Source of the DNA: Posidonia oceanica
Taxonomy: Eukaryota > Streptophyta > Magnoliopsida > Alismatales > Posidoniaceae
DNA: 64,000 nt
Reading direction: 5' to 3'
Assembly (NCBI GenBank): GCA_037176725.1
Contig: JAZBRS010000020.1
Coordinates: 96,366,501-96,430,500, forward strand
Made by a program: the position numbers and the translations under genes. Of the stretch, positions 12,961-24,007 are shown one piece after another; position 1 is the first letter of the stretch; each line of letters begins with the position of its first letter. Under the pieces are notes generated by a model. It made no database searches. It was not told where the DNA came from and was given only the letters and a program-made list of their open reading frames with translations.

Positions 12961-13858
12961 CTACTTGAATCATCATTTTAATTGTTAATAACAGAAATAG
13001 TCAACCCTTAATAATAAAGTGCCTTCAAGAAGAATTAGCAGAAAAAAAAACAACACAATAAAAAATGAGAAGATAAATAGAAAACCAACTACCCAGAAGA
13101 AATTCCTTTTCTTTTATTTACTTTTGAATAAGCAATCTAATAATAAGTAGCTTGAAGAAGAGAATGAGAAGCCGAGAAAGCAAAAGGTACTTATTCAGAA
13201 TGGTTAGTAATGACCTGATGTCATTTGCTATTATTTTTTTCTTGTCACCTAATCATTGCTAGAATGAGTTGGTATGAAACTAGTTTTAGATCTGAAATTC
13301 TTTACAGGAATGTTATTGCAATAAATCGTTGGCTATGTATAGGTTTATGACTAAACATATTCATGTTATAGAAACAAAACTCAAACACATTGCTATACCA
13401 ATAAAATACTTTCATGTTATATAATATATTCACACTATAACAGTAAAATAATAATCTTCTTCACACAATAATATAAAAAGAAAGGAAAATTTGTGAAATG
13501 AAAAGAAAAACCCTAATACCAGTAAAAGAAGGTTGATTCCATGCTGTATGTAGTAAAAGAAGGTTGATCCCTTACTAACATGAGAAGAAAGGGAAAACCC
13601 TAACTTGTGATATGAAAGCAAGAAGATGATCGACTTCTGTTGGGAACGATGTTGACCTCTGTTGTTGAAGGCTAATCCCTTCCACCTGACGATGATCAAA
13701 ACAATAGGGTGTAAATAGTCTTTTTACTTGATTTTTACAATCTTCATCTAGAGTAGGTGGAACAGCACCCAGCGACTCTCCTCCAGTGGGAGTAGGGATA
13801 TTCGCATGGAGAATCAACTCTTCATGGGAGCTGGACCGGCGGGAGCAGTGGGGAGTTG

Positions 13859-13873
13859 CAAACAAACGCAGCC
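13859..13873 (-). repeat. Right terminal inverted repeat of the PIF/Harbinger element
   Basis: The reverse complement is GGCTGCGTTTGTTTG, identical over 15 bases to 4926-4940. TTT follows at 13874-13876. Confidence 0.7.
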
Positions 13874-13934
13874 TTTGACAAGCTGATCCCAAGCTATTCA
13901 CCCAAGGCCAGCAAAAATTCAGAGGCCTATGTGG

Positions 13935-14665
13935 GTAGGCCTAGCAACGGGTCGGGTCTGGGTCGGGTCTACCTATACCCAGACCTAGACCTATCTTTTT
14001 TCACGGGTCCGGGTCTAGACCCGCAATCTAAAATCAGGACCTAGACCCAGACCCATGAAGATAATGGGTCTGGATCAGGGTCTCGGGTCTAATAGGTCCT
14101 CCAACCTATAGTTGATTTTCTTGAGTTGGTATGTGGCAAAATCATTTGTAGTTAATTAATTTCATAGCTCCAATGATCTTTACTCAAAAGCCTACAACGG
14201 ACATCCTCATTTTTGCTACGTCAAACTCTTGAGCAGAAGAAAACTTATTTGTTTACATAAAAAATTACTGAAGCATACCTATAAGTGCAAGCTGTTTCTT
14301 TTCTTGGACAATTAAAAAAGAAAGATCATTGGTATTAGTTTGATTTTATGGTAAAAGAAATCAACATAATAGATCATTAGTATTATTTGGCAGCTTTAGG
14401 GTGTGGTTCAGTGATTGTTAGGTCAGGGTTTTGAAAATGAAAAAGAAATAAATATGTGTATATACGAGTAGAGGGTTTTGAAAGTAAACTACATAATATA
14501 TTATATATATTGGATCCACGGATCTAAGTATTTTTAGATCCAAATTCTACTCGGTAAATGAGCGGATCTAACGGATCCAGGTCTATAAATCCATGAATCT
14601 TATTTTCAAAACCCAAACTCACACTTCACGGTCCAGAGTCATGGGTCTTCGGTCCAGACTTGACC
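13935..14665. mobile_element. Possible hAT-like non-autonomous element rich in GGGTC words
   Basis: The left part is dense in GGGTCGGGTCTGGGTC-type words and their complements (13945-14100). The right part ends with CGGTCCAGA and CTTGACCTATGTGGG words (14630-14665). Between them is A/T-rich sequence. This is the pattern of small non-autonomous hAT elements in plants. The ends do not match perfectly and no duplication was confirmed. It lies just upstream of the WDR82 gene and may have altered its promoter. Confidence 0.35.
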
Positions 14666-14777
14666 TATGTGGGTGTGTATGTCTGCTGGTTCATAAAAAT
14701 CACTCAAGGCTTTCTCCCAAAACACCATCCGACTTTGAACCAAATTATATTCGTCGTCTCCCCCGCCACCGGGACCA

Positions 14778-14785
14778 AAACCCTA
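14778..14785 (+). promoter_or_regulatory. Telo-box (AAACCCTA) upstream of the WDR82 start codon
   Basis: AAACCCTA lies 148 bp upstream of the proposed ATG, within a C/T-rich segment that looks like a plant 5' leader. Telo-boxes are common near the start sites of plant housekeeping genes and are bound by telomere-repeat-binding proteins. Use here is inferred from position only. Confidence 0.5.
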
Positions 14786-14932
14786 GCCTTTTCGCTCGAT
14801 TTTTTTTCTCCTGTCCTCGACAAGCTCCACCTCCTCCTCCTCCTCGATCTCCGCCTTGTTCTTCTAGCATCTCTATTTCTTGTTAATTCTCTCAAGGCTG
14901 CAGTTGAGCGGAACTCGAAGCTGAGGAGGAAG

Positions 14933-17900
14933 ATGCCAGGTAACGGACCTCCAATTGTTAGGATTTTCCCCGCCTTGGTACGGAATTCTTTACGAATTTG
15001 TTGTTGTTCTATGACATGGATTTGAAAAAAAGGTGGTCAGTTCGAGAGAGACGAGAGGGTGTCGATGGAGCCGTCAGATGAGGTGCTCAAGAGCATGGAG
15101 GTCGGCATGGCCTTCAGAGACTATGTATGCCCTTCATTCTTGTAATTTGAATTACTTTCTGGGTTTTGTTAACAATTTGATGCCTTGCATAACCGTATCA
15201 TTTCTCATCACCAAGTTGGCCTTGTGACATTTGCATGTCTTTTGTTTCGCTTGTCAGAACCATCATAGAAGTCGTTGTTTTTAGGTTGTTGCTGCGATTT
15301 TCTTGTAACTGAAATTTGGATTTCTCTTTGTCAAGACTTGAATTCGAACTGTGTTGGTTTATCATCCGTACCCAACAAAAATTTGCATCCTGCCATTGGA
15401 GTTTCAAGTGTGGCCATTCTTTTGAGTGGGTCGAAGTTGTCTAGTTTGGACACGACGGATTGATGTTGCTAACAAAATGCATGGTGGTTGTTCGTTGATC
15501 TAGTTTCAAAGGGCTAGAATCACAAGTTCTGAAGCAACATGGGTCCAAAACCTCACCGAATCAACTTGGGTTTCTGTGGCTTCTTTGCAAGGATCCAGTT
15601 CCAAAGCATTCAATGGAATTGTTGAAGTTGTTATCAGAAACCATACACAAGGGAGAGCTACTGGGCTCATCAATGGCGCCAGTAACACTTAAGGACTGTT
15701 GTCTATCACTCCCTAGGTTTTCTTTATAAACATTGTTAACAGAGGTTCAAATCGTGCTGAACAATAGGCCATGGACCATCTGTATTCCTTAGGGGGGGGG
15801 GGTGTTGTGTGGGTGTGGGGTGTGGGGAGGGCACCAGACCACAGTAGAAGCTTTGATTGATGGATGAGAGGCCAAAGCCTGCTCTCAACTTTAATCGCTT
15901 ATGAAATGCGCAACTAAGTCAAAAGCAAGGTAAGGAATAAGAAAGCTTGTATGGACGAGAAAGTCTGCTGAAGTCAAAGAATGAAGCCTTTCTTCCTTGG
16001 CACAAAATGACTGGCAGTTGGACGTGTGCCATCCTCCTATGCAGGGTTTAGCTTCTAAGTTCATGCTGGTCCCTTGGAATTGTCATTCATAAAACTTGCT
16101 TTTATTTCCATGAAATCACAATTTATTTATCAACAAACAGAGGTTATTCAATGGAGTAGAGGAGGGTCTATTATAATGGTTGAATGTGATGAGAAATGGT
16201 ATAAACATGTATAAACAACCTTTAACAGAGTTGGATGGTGGACAAGGAGTCATTTTGTCTACTCCTTACAGAGAAATTGAGTATTAAAATTATTGATATT
16301 TACCAGGGTAAACTAACAGTAAATAAACAAGGACTAGATGCTAGTGAACTGCTTTCAATACATAGTACAGTGCACAAATCTTTGCTAACACAATGCTTGC
16401 AGATTCTCTCTTTCATGTTTTTCAGTTATAGGGGCTTCATATCATGTATTGGTGATATGTACATTATTATCTTCGTCTAACATGAATATAAGATTTTTAA
16501 ACTTATTATTTGTCTTTTTTATAAAGTTTACTATTGTTTCACAAGAATTTTTCAGAACGGCAGAATCAGTTCCCTAGATTTTCACAGAGCAACAAATTAT
16601 CTTGTAACTGCAAGTGATGATGAGTCGATCCGGCTATATGACGTTCCAAATGCCATGTATTGTCTTGCTCCTCTATAAGCCTTTTCAACCTCCTTTGTTT
16701 TGATTCCTTGAAGTACTGTGATGATTACTTTTTGGGGAACGCACATAATACTTGCATTTGTCACATTAAGTTTTCTGTAGCAGTAAAATATGGATTCTTT
16801 TGACAGGTGTTTGAAAACCATAAATAGCAAAAAGTATGGGGTTGATCTAGTTTGTTTCACCTCTCATCCAACAACAGTTATATATTCATCAAAAAATGGC
16901 TGGGATGGTATGTTTTTCCACTGCCAACGTTCATAAATGTAACTATTATATCTATACTCTGAGGCTTATAAATTTCTTTAATTGACTTGTAGAATCTCTA
17001 AGGCTCCTTTCACTCAATGACAACAAGTACCTACGGTACTTTAAAGGTCATCATGATAGGTACATTTGGTTATTCAACTTTCCTTCATTTGCTAGGTTGC
17101 TAGATCAATTTTTCTTGCTTTTAAAGTTCTCACTTTATTTATGCTTTCTCTTTTGCTCTTTGTTAGGGTTGTTTCTCTTTCTTTGTGTCCTCGAAAAGAA
17201 TGCTTTATCTCTGGCTCTTTTGATCGGACAGTTTTGCTTTGGGATCAACGAGCTGAGAAGTCTCAGGTAGAAAATCAAGTAAGTTCCTTCTTTTTACAGT
17301 AAGAAATTTGTTTCTTATTATTACAAATGTTTCTCTGTATACATTGCAGGGACTTCTACGAGTTCAAGGAAGACCGGCAGTTTCTTATGATGACCAGGGG
17401 ATGGTATTTGCTGTTGCCTTTAAAGGTTTTATAAGAATGTTCGATGCTCGCAAATATGAGAAAGTAAGTTAAATTGTTTTCCTTGCTAGTGGACTTATTC
17501 ATAACTGGAAATTTTCATTATACTCTTTTTTGTTTAGGGTCCTTTTGAGATTTTCTCTGTTGGTGGAGATATGTCTGAAGCAAACATAGTGAAATTCAGC
17601 AGTGATGGAAGACTTATTCTGTTGACCACCATGGATGGCCATATTCATGTGCTTGACTCCTTTCGGGGTACACTAGTGAGTAGCTACTTACATTCAATGC
17701 CATCATTGAAAGAACATTCTTGACATGGCTGAAGAAGTTCCTAGTTGCAGCTAGAATGTTCCAATAATTATTGTAGGATTGGATATTGAACATTTAACCT
17801 GCCATATAACACCAAAAATATTTGTTTTATAGTTATCCAGTTACAAGGTTAAGCCTGTTTCTAGCAATTCAACTTTGGAGGCTTCTTTCAGTCCCGATGG

Positions 17901-18595
17901 GATGTACATTATATCAGGTAAAACTGATTTCTAATTTCCCATGCCAATTCTAAACTGGTCAAATTTTTTTGTTTGCCTGAGTGAATACTGTGGCCATTAT
18001 ATGCAGCTCTATTCAACCTGAGATTGATCTTCTTCATGTGCTTCCAAAGTCATCCGCACCTTAACATATGAACCCAAATGCATTTATTCATTTTCATCAA
18101 CCCTTTTCTTGCTGTCTGTTTAGTTATATAGTTTTAATCTTGATGCACTAGGAGAATTTGTTCATTTCCATTATATGAACTACCCATGGTTTTATCTCAT
18201 TTCTTTTGGTGGCAGGTTCTGGTGATGGGAGTGTTTATGCATGGAATGTCAGAAATGGAAAGGTTCTTTTCTTTTCTCCAACACTTCAATTACATTTTTT
18301 GGTAATCAGCACTAAAATTGCTGTATGACATGAAGAGGCCCTTTGTCGTATCAAAAGAAAATCTGATCTTTTTGGGGAAAATATCTTATTTTTCTCTGGA
18401 AAACAAACCATGAATTTTTATATGCTGATTTTGCTGCCATTGCATGATAAGGTGGCCTGCTGGACAAGCACTGATAATGAACCACCAGTAATAAAGTGGG
18501 CTCCAGGATCACTCATGTTTGCCACTGGATCGTCTGAACTGTCATTTTGGATTCCGGACTTATCCAAGTTGGGGTCTTTTGCTAGCATGAGATAG
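14933..18595 (+). CDS. WDR82/Swd2-type WD40-repeat protein (S2Lb/APRF1-like)
   Basis: Eleven coding exons can be joined: 14933-14939, 15033-15124, 16556-16656, 16807-16907, 16993-17059, 17167-17266, 17350-17463, 17538-17675, 17833-17917, 18216-18262 and 18452-18595. They give 996 nt, 331 residues, with no stop and GT-AG at every junction. The product has the features of the WDR82 family: an N-terminal SMEVGMAFRDY block, then WD40 blades with LVTASDDESIRLYD, KGHHDRVVSLSLCP, ISGSFDRTVLLWDQR, GRLILLTTMDGHIHVLD and ISGSGDGSVYAWNV, ending near LSFWIPDLSKLG. In yeast and animals Swd2/WDR82 joins the COMPASS H3K4 methyltransferase and termination complexes. The Arabidopsis relatives (S2Lb/APRF1) act in H3K4 trimethylation and flowering. 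The length is normal for the family. The first exon has only 7 coding nt; starting at the internal ATG 15065 (318 residues) is the alternative. The donor of exon 10 (GTTCTT at 18263) is weak. This is the only apparently functional host gene here. Confidence 0.93.
15791..15830 (+). other. G-rich run in intron 2 of the WDR82 gene
   Basis: Ten consecutive G at about 15793-15802 are followed by GTGTGGGG-type runs, four or more G-tracts within 40 bp. It could form a G-quadruplex in DNA or pre-mRNA. The rest of this 1.4-kb intron (15125-16555) shows no gene. Confidence 0.5.
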
Positions 18596-20860
18596 AAGCT
18601 TTGCTGCTTGCTTCAATCAAGACTTGAACAGGTATTTCATTTTTAGTACAATATTTATTTTATTTATGTCTTTCTGATAAAATTCAGTTATTCTGAAATT
18701 AAGCCAACTCTTTGTCCTTTCTTGCTAGTCACTGCCCTGGAAAAATGATATGAGGTTTCATTCTTAACTTCTTGTCGCCCATATTTCCTGCTATAGAAGT
18801 TCCACAAAATCATTCCAAGTATGAGACAATTTTTGTTCAAAAAAAAAAAGACTCAATTTGTGTTAACAGCAGATGAAAATTTGTATTTCTGGCCCCAGAA
18901 AGCTTTGCACTATTTGTTCTCTTTCTAACATCTGATTTGAATGCTAATAAACATAAGTGACTGCAGATCATTGTGTATTGGTCAATGAGTCTGATTTGGT
19001 AGTTTATACTTGAAATTATTCCTGCAATAAGTTCAGCAATTCAACCAGGAAAAAAGAGAAGGGAAGAATAAGAGACAGTTGTTAAAGTGTGGACGCCTAG
19101 GTGATGAGGCATCCTCCACTACCAAGGTTTTGGACTTCTAGGCGACAATGGTTCTTGCCTTGGGTGCCTATACATTACCTTATTCCTTGATTGCCTAGGT
19201 GTTGCCTTGATAATAGTTACAGCTTACAGAAAGTTTGATACACATCATCGTAGTTGTATTTTTTTTGTAAAATCCTATCTGGTTTTTAGTATTCATTTAT
19301 GCCTAGGCATCCATCTATTTCTTGCCTTGGCACTTGGGTGCCTCGGCTTCGCCTTGCCTCTTGACTTGAAAGCCTAGTCTTCACTTGTCCCTTGACCGAC
19401 CACCTAGATATCATGGATGTTTAGGTGTTTCCTTGCCCTCACCTTGGCGATATTCATAGAAAATAAACAGATGTCTTTATATTTGCATTTTCTTTGCACA
19501 ATTTCTTCGGGCTGACCATATTTAACCAGTCATATTAGCCAATGTCCATGTTTTTTATTGTTATTATTTACAGAATTATATACATGATGACAAAATGCAG
19601 GTATACTGTTCTTGTAGAAATTTTAATTATTTGTAATGCTTTGTGTCAGTTGGGTTTTTTGCTGCTAAAATGGCGAAAAGGATAGTGTGTGCATCAAAAC
19701 TTCATTCTTTAGACCACAATGCCTATTACTAGAATTTGTATAAAGACATGCATGATCAGCAATCTAAGTACAGACTAAAGAGTAAAGATGTTATATGTGA
19801 TGACACTTGTTGATTGAGGAATACACTGAAAGAGGACATGAAGGTGGTGGCTTTGTTGAATAATAACAGAAGTAACAAAGTTAGCTAAATCTCCTTGAGA
19901 AAAGAGGGTGGGTGCTACCAGGCGGTACTGGGGGACGTGATGTTCTGGAAATGACACACAAGATAAGAGTATGCTTGTCTGCCTTGTTCCTCTTTTTTTG
20001 TTTTATTTTGTGAGCACGGACAGTCTCATTGACAACATGCTTGCCTGCCTTGTTACACTTCCATCATTGTAATTGTATTTACATGCAAATGTTGTACATC
20101 CTTCAATTAACTACTCTATAGAAACATTCTTTGGAAGATAGTTTTTTGGATTTTAGTTTTTTGTTGATTGAGAAACATTCTTTGGAAGATTCTAGTAAGG
20201 GAAAAGAGCATGCTGATCTGTCATGCCTTTTCAAACTTCGGTGCAGCGTTTGGACCGATGTATCACAGGTTAATAAGTTATAAATACATCTTAATTTGGA
20301 AAATACAGGCAAACATGATTTAATTAATTTTGGAAAATATATGTTAATTAATTTTGGAAATGTGAGCCATTTATTACATTAATAAATTAGTGGATGTACA
20401 TGTTGATTGCATCTAAAAAATAAAAGGCAAAATTACTTAGCAGTGTTCTAAGATTTGAGTGAAATATTATTTTAATGTTAAGATTTCAAATGTTCGGTGT
20501 TTCAAGATTTACAATGTTAAATATACATTATTTCTGTTAGGATCTCGTCTATTAGGTGACCTTATGTGACTATAAGTTATTTTTTATAACAATAATGTCC
20601 TTTTCCCCCTTCTGTTGGTATGAGACTGGTGTCAAAGGTTTCACGTGAAAATCAATATCTAACATTAACAGTATGAGAATGGTGTCATCATCGGATAGTT
20701 TGGGTTATCAGTCTGAGGAGTTGATGGATTCATTACTGGATAGTTTGAGTTATCAGTCCAAAAGACGTTTGACATTGTGACGGATATCGTCCGGGTAATA
20801 TGGGTTATCAACCTGAGAAAGACACTGAGGGTAGCGGAAAAGATGTCAGGAAGATGATAC
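18596..20860. other. 3' flank of WDR82 and intergenic sequence
   Basis: The 3' untranslated region and downstream sequence show no further coding exon. The segment 19085-19440 is rich in GCCTAGG/CCTAGGCG-type words (GCCTAGGTG, TGCCTAGGCATCC, CACCTAGAT), a pattern typical of a small dispersed plant repeat. The rest is A/T-rich. Sequence similar in style to the A arrays (a GGGTTATCAACCTGAG word) already appears at 20700-20860, so the left edge of element A may lie near 20.6 kb. Confidence 0.4.
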
Positions 20861-20911
20861 TAGAGGACAGTTAAAGCACTACCGGCATCGAGAGAAAGGT
20901 TACACAATATG

Positions 20912-21600
20912 ACGGGTGTCAACTGAGCAGCTAGGGCTGCTAGCCTGAAGGAGAAAAAGGAACTAGATAGTATGACAGATGTCAACCGAGCAGTTAGGAC
21001 TGTCAGCCTGAAGGAGAAAAAGGGACTAGACAGTATGACGAGTGTCAACTGAGTAGTTAGATCTGTCAGTCCGAAGGAGAAAAAATGGCTAGACAGTATG
21101 ACGGGTGTCAACCGAACAGTTAAGGATGTCAGCCCGAAGGAGAAAAAGGGGTTAGACACTATGATGAGTGTCAATCAAGCAGTTAGGGTTGCCAACCCGA
21201 AGGAGAAAAATAGACTAGATAGTATGACGGGTGTCAACCGAGCAGTTAGGGCTGCTAGTCTAAAGGAGAAAAAGGGGCTAGACAGTATGACGGGTGTCAA
21301 CCGAGCAATTAGGGCTGTCATCCTGAAGGAGAAAAAAGGACTAGACAGTATGACGGGTGCCAATCGAGCAGTTAGGGTTGCCTGTTCGAAGGAAAAAAAG
21401 GAGCTAGACAGTATGACAGGTGTCAACCGAGCAGTTAGGGCTGCCTGTCCGAAGGAGAAAAAGGGGCTAGACAGTATGACAGGTGTCAACCGAGCAGTTA
21501 AGGCTGCTAACCCGAAGGAGAAAAAGGGGCTAGACAGTATAACGGGTGTCAACCGAGCAGTTAGGGCTGTCAGCTTGAAGGAGAAAAAGGGTCATCGTTC
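20912..21600. repeat. Tandem array 1 of element A, 63-bp unit, about 11 copies
   Basis: GTGTCAACCGAGCAGTTAGG-type segments recur every 63 bp. As 63 is divisible by three, all frames stay in phase along the array, which creates spuriously long open frames. Each unit contains a short GGCTG-T-CAGCC dyad. Arrays between pol and the 3' LTR are typical for Ogre/Tat elements. Confidence 0.9.
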
Positions 21601-21649
21601 GTTAGGCATAAGGAAAACAAAACGAGTAGGACCTCGCGAAGCAGCGAGG

Positions 21650-22515
21650 AGGATAGCTTGTCCTCGCTCGAGGAAGCAAGCAAACGGGACTCCGTCCGCC
21701 TGGAGCGGAGTGGCGCAAAGGAAGGCTTGTCCTCGCCTGATGAAGCAAGCAAGCGGGACTTCGTCCGTCCGAAGCGAAGTTGTGCAAAAGAAAAAGGCTT
21801 GTCCTCGCCCGAGGAAGCAAGCAAGCGGGACTCCGCCCGGAACGAAGTCGCGCAAGAGAAAAAGGCTTGTCCTCGCTTAAAGAAGCAAACAAGTGGCACT
21901 CCGTCCTCCTGGAGCGAAGTCGCGCAAAGGAAGGCTTGTCCTCGCCCGAGGAAGCAAGCAAGCGGGACTCCATCTGCCTAGAGCGAAGTCGCGCGAGAGA
22001 AAAATGCTTGTCCTTACGTGAGAGAAAAAGGTTTGTCCTCGCCCAAAGAAGCAAACAAGCGGCACTCCGTCCGCCTGGAGCGGAGTCGCGCAAAGGAAGG
22101 TTTGTCATCGCCCGAGGAAGTAAGCAAGCGGGACTCCGTCCGCCTGGAGTGAAGTCGCGCAAGAGAAAAAGGCTTATTCTCGTCGAAAGAAGCAAGCAAG
22201 CGGACTCCGCCTGGAGCGAAGTCGTGTAAGAGAAAAAGGCTTGTCTTCGTCCAAAGAAGCAAACAAGTGGCACTCCGTCCGCCTGGAGCGGAGTCGTGCA
22301 AAGGAAGGCTTGTCCTCGTTTGAGGAAGCAAGCAAGCGGGATTCCGTCCGCCTGGAGCGAAGTCGCGTGAGAGAAAAAGGCTTGTCCTCGCTCGAGGAAG
22401 CAAGTAAGCGGGACTCCGTCCGCTTGGAGTGGAGTCGCGCAAAGGAAGGCTTGTCCTCGCCCGAGGAAGCAAGCAAACGGGACTCCGTCTGCTTAGAGCA
22501 AAGTCGCGCAAAAGA
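21650..22515. repeat. Tandem array 2 of element A, 68-72-bp unit, about 12 copies
   Basis: The word GCTTGTCCTCGCCCGAGGAAG recurs at 21656, 21725, 21797, 21865, 21934, 22006, then 22100, 22172, 22240, 22308, 22380 and 22448. Each unit has a potential hairpin GACTCCG-N11-CGGAGTC, with a GACTTCG/CGAAGTC variant. One unit near 22020-22060 is incomplete. Confidence 0.9.
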
Positions 22516-22549
22516 TGACAATGGGCAAGTTTAGACTTACCGATCAGGA

Positions 22550-23381
22550 AGGATAAGTTTCAGACTTATCGATCGCAAAAGGATAAAGAGTGATAAGTTA
22601 TCGGACTTATCGACTGCAAAAGGAACTAAAAAGTGATAAGTCTCGGACTTATCGACCGGAAAAGGATGGAAAGTGATAAGTTTCAGATTTATCGACCGGA
22701 AAGGATAAGTTTCGGACTTATCGACCACAAAAGGAAATGAAAAGTGATAAGTTTCGGACTTAACGACCGGAAAAAGATGGAAAGTGATAAGTTTCGGCTT
22801 ATCGACCGGAAAAGGGCGGAAAGTGATAAGTTTCGGACTTATCGACCGGGAAGGATAAGTTTCGGACTTATCGACCGCAAAAGGAAATGAAAAGTGATAA
22901 GTTTCGGACTTATCGACCGGAAAAGGGCGGAGAGTCATAAGTTTCGGACTTATCGACCAGAAAGGATAAGTTTCGAACTTATCGACCGGAAAAGGGCGGA
23001 AAGTGATAAGTTTCAAACTTATCGACCGGAAAGGATAAGTTTTGGACTTATCGATCGTAAAAGGAAATGAAAAGTGATAAGTTTCAGACTTATCGACCGG
23101 AAAAGGGCGGAAAGTGATAAGTTTCAGTATCGACCGGAAAAGTTAAGTTTCGAACTTATCGACCGGAAAGGATAAATTTCGGACTTATCGATCGGAAAAA
23201 GGCAGAAAGTGATATGTTTTGGACTTATTGACCAGGAAGTATACGTTTCGGACTTATCGACTGCAAAAGGAAATGAAAAGTGATAAGTTTCGGACTTATC
23301 GACCGCAAAAGGAAATGAAAAGTGATAAGTTTCGGACTTATCGATTGGAAATGATAAGTTTCGGACTTATCGACTGCAAAG
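22550..23381. repeat. Tandem array 3 of element A, hairpin unit, about 23 copies
   Basis: Each unit carries GATAAGT-TTCGG-ACTTATC, a 7-bp stem with a 5-nt loop, followed by CGACCG. Units come in lengths of about 29, 40 and 42 bp. In the centre they form a higher-order period of 111 bp (29+42+40). Stem changes are often, but not always, matched. Confidence 0.9.
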
Positions 23382-24007
23382 ATAACGGGAATGCCAGAAC
23401 CCGGAGGCGGGGCAAAAGCTGTAGGTGGTTCCGTGACAGTTAGGGGTGTCAGCCTGGAGAAAGATCCAGTCAGCAGATGCGCTCCAAAGTGTTGAATCAT
23501 CGGTCTGCAGCTGCATCGCTCTAAGGGGTAGCTTGCGGCTTCTGCTTGATCCCAGGGCAGTTGATGGATGTTGCGGCCGAGTATTTTGCCTGGAATCACT
23601 CGGAGCCGTTCCGGCATTGATTTGCGGAGATTTTGATATTTTGATAAACTACAGGGGTTTTCTTGCAATTTTTCCTTACACTGAGATTTCTGGCAGTTGC
23701 TTTTGACTTTTGTGAATTGTCAAGGTCTGATGGTGCCCTCCTCGTGGTTCTGAGGGGTTTGATGCGTGGGTTCAATGCACGTATTCTATGTGCATTTTAT
23801 GTAGTATTCTGGCATCAGACTGGACAAGCAGCTCAAGATATGATTTTGTAAGAACATGTATGCATCAAGCTATGAAAGGCAAACTCAACACACAAGCAAA
23901 TGGCACAACAAACATCTTTGTATTAATTAAGTTTTGGTTACATGCCCATAGCCAGGCCAAACAAGATACAACAAGTCTTAAACAGGACGTGCAACTACGC
24001 AAGTGCC
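23382..24007. other. 3' region of element A between array 3 and the extra frame
   Basis: No gene is recognised. One copy of the GTGTCAGCCTGGAGAAAG word of array 1 lies at about 23446, which suggests the arrays grew from unique sequence of this region. Confidence 0.5.

Larger units (their letters stand above)
4926..13873 (-). mobile_element. PIF/Harbinger-like DNA transposon, decayed
   Basis: The element is bounded by a 15-bp perfect inverted repeat, GGCTGCGTTTGTTTG at 4926-4940 and its complement at 13859-13873, about 8.9 kb apart. The terminal sequence resembles the G-rich, GTTTG-containing ends usual for PIF/Harbinger. Both ends are flanked by TTT (4923-4925 and 13874-13876), a possible 3-bp target duplication; the family norm is TTA/TAA. 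Inside are the two genes expected of the superfamily, a DDE transposase (11256-12645) and a Myb/SANT-like protein (9476-10457), both on the - strand. A GRF-zinc-finger-like gene lies on the + strand (6165-6834). All are interrupted by stops or frameshifts, so the copy is not autonomous. The size is large for the family, so later insertions may be present. Confidence 0.7.

Noticed and set aside
15125..16555. Gene within the long WDR82 intron
   Set aside because: Only short frames without domains; splice sites on both sides fit a single intron.
21098..21880. 260-codon open frame
   Set aside because: Produced by the 63-bp tandem array in constant phase; no evidence of a protein.
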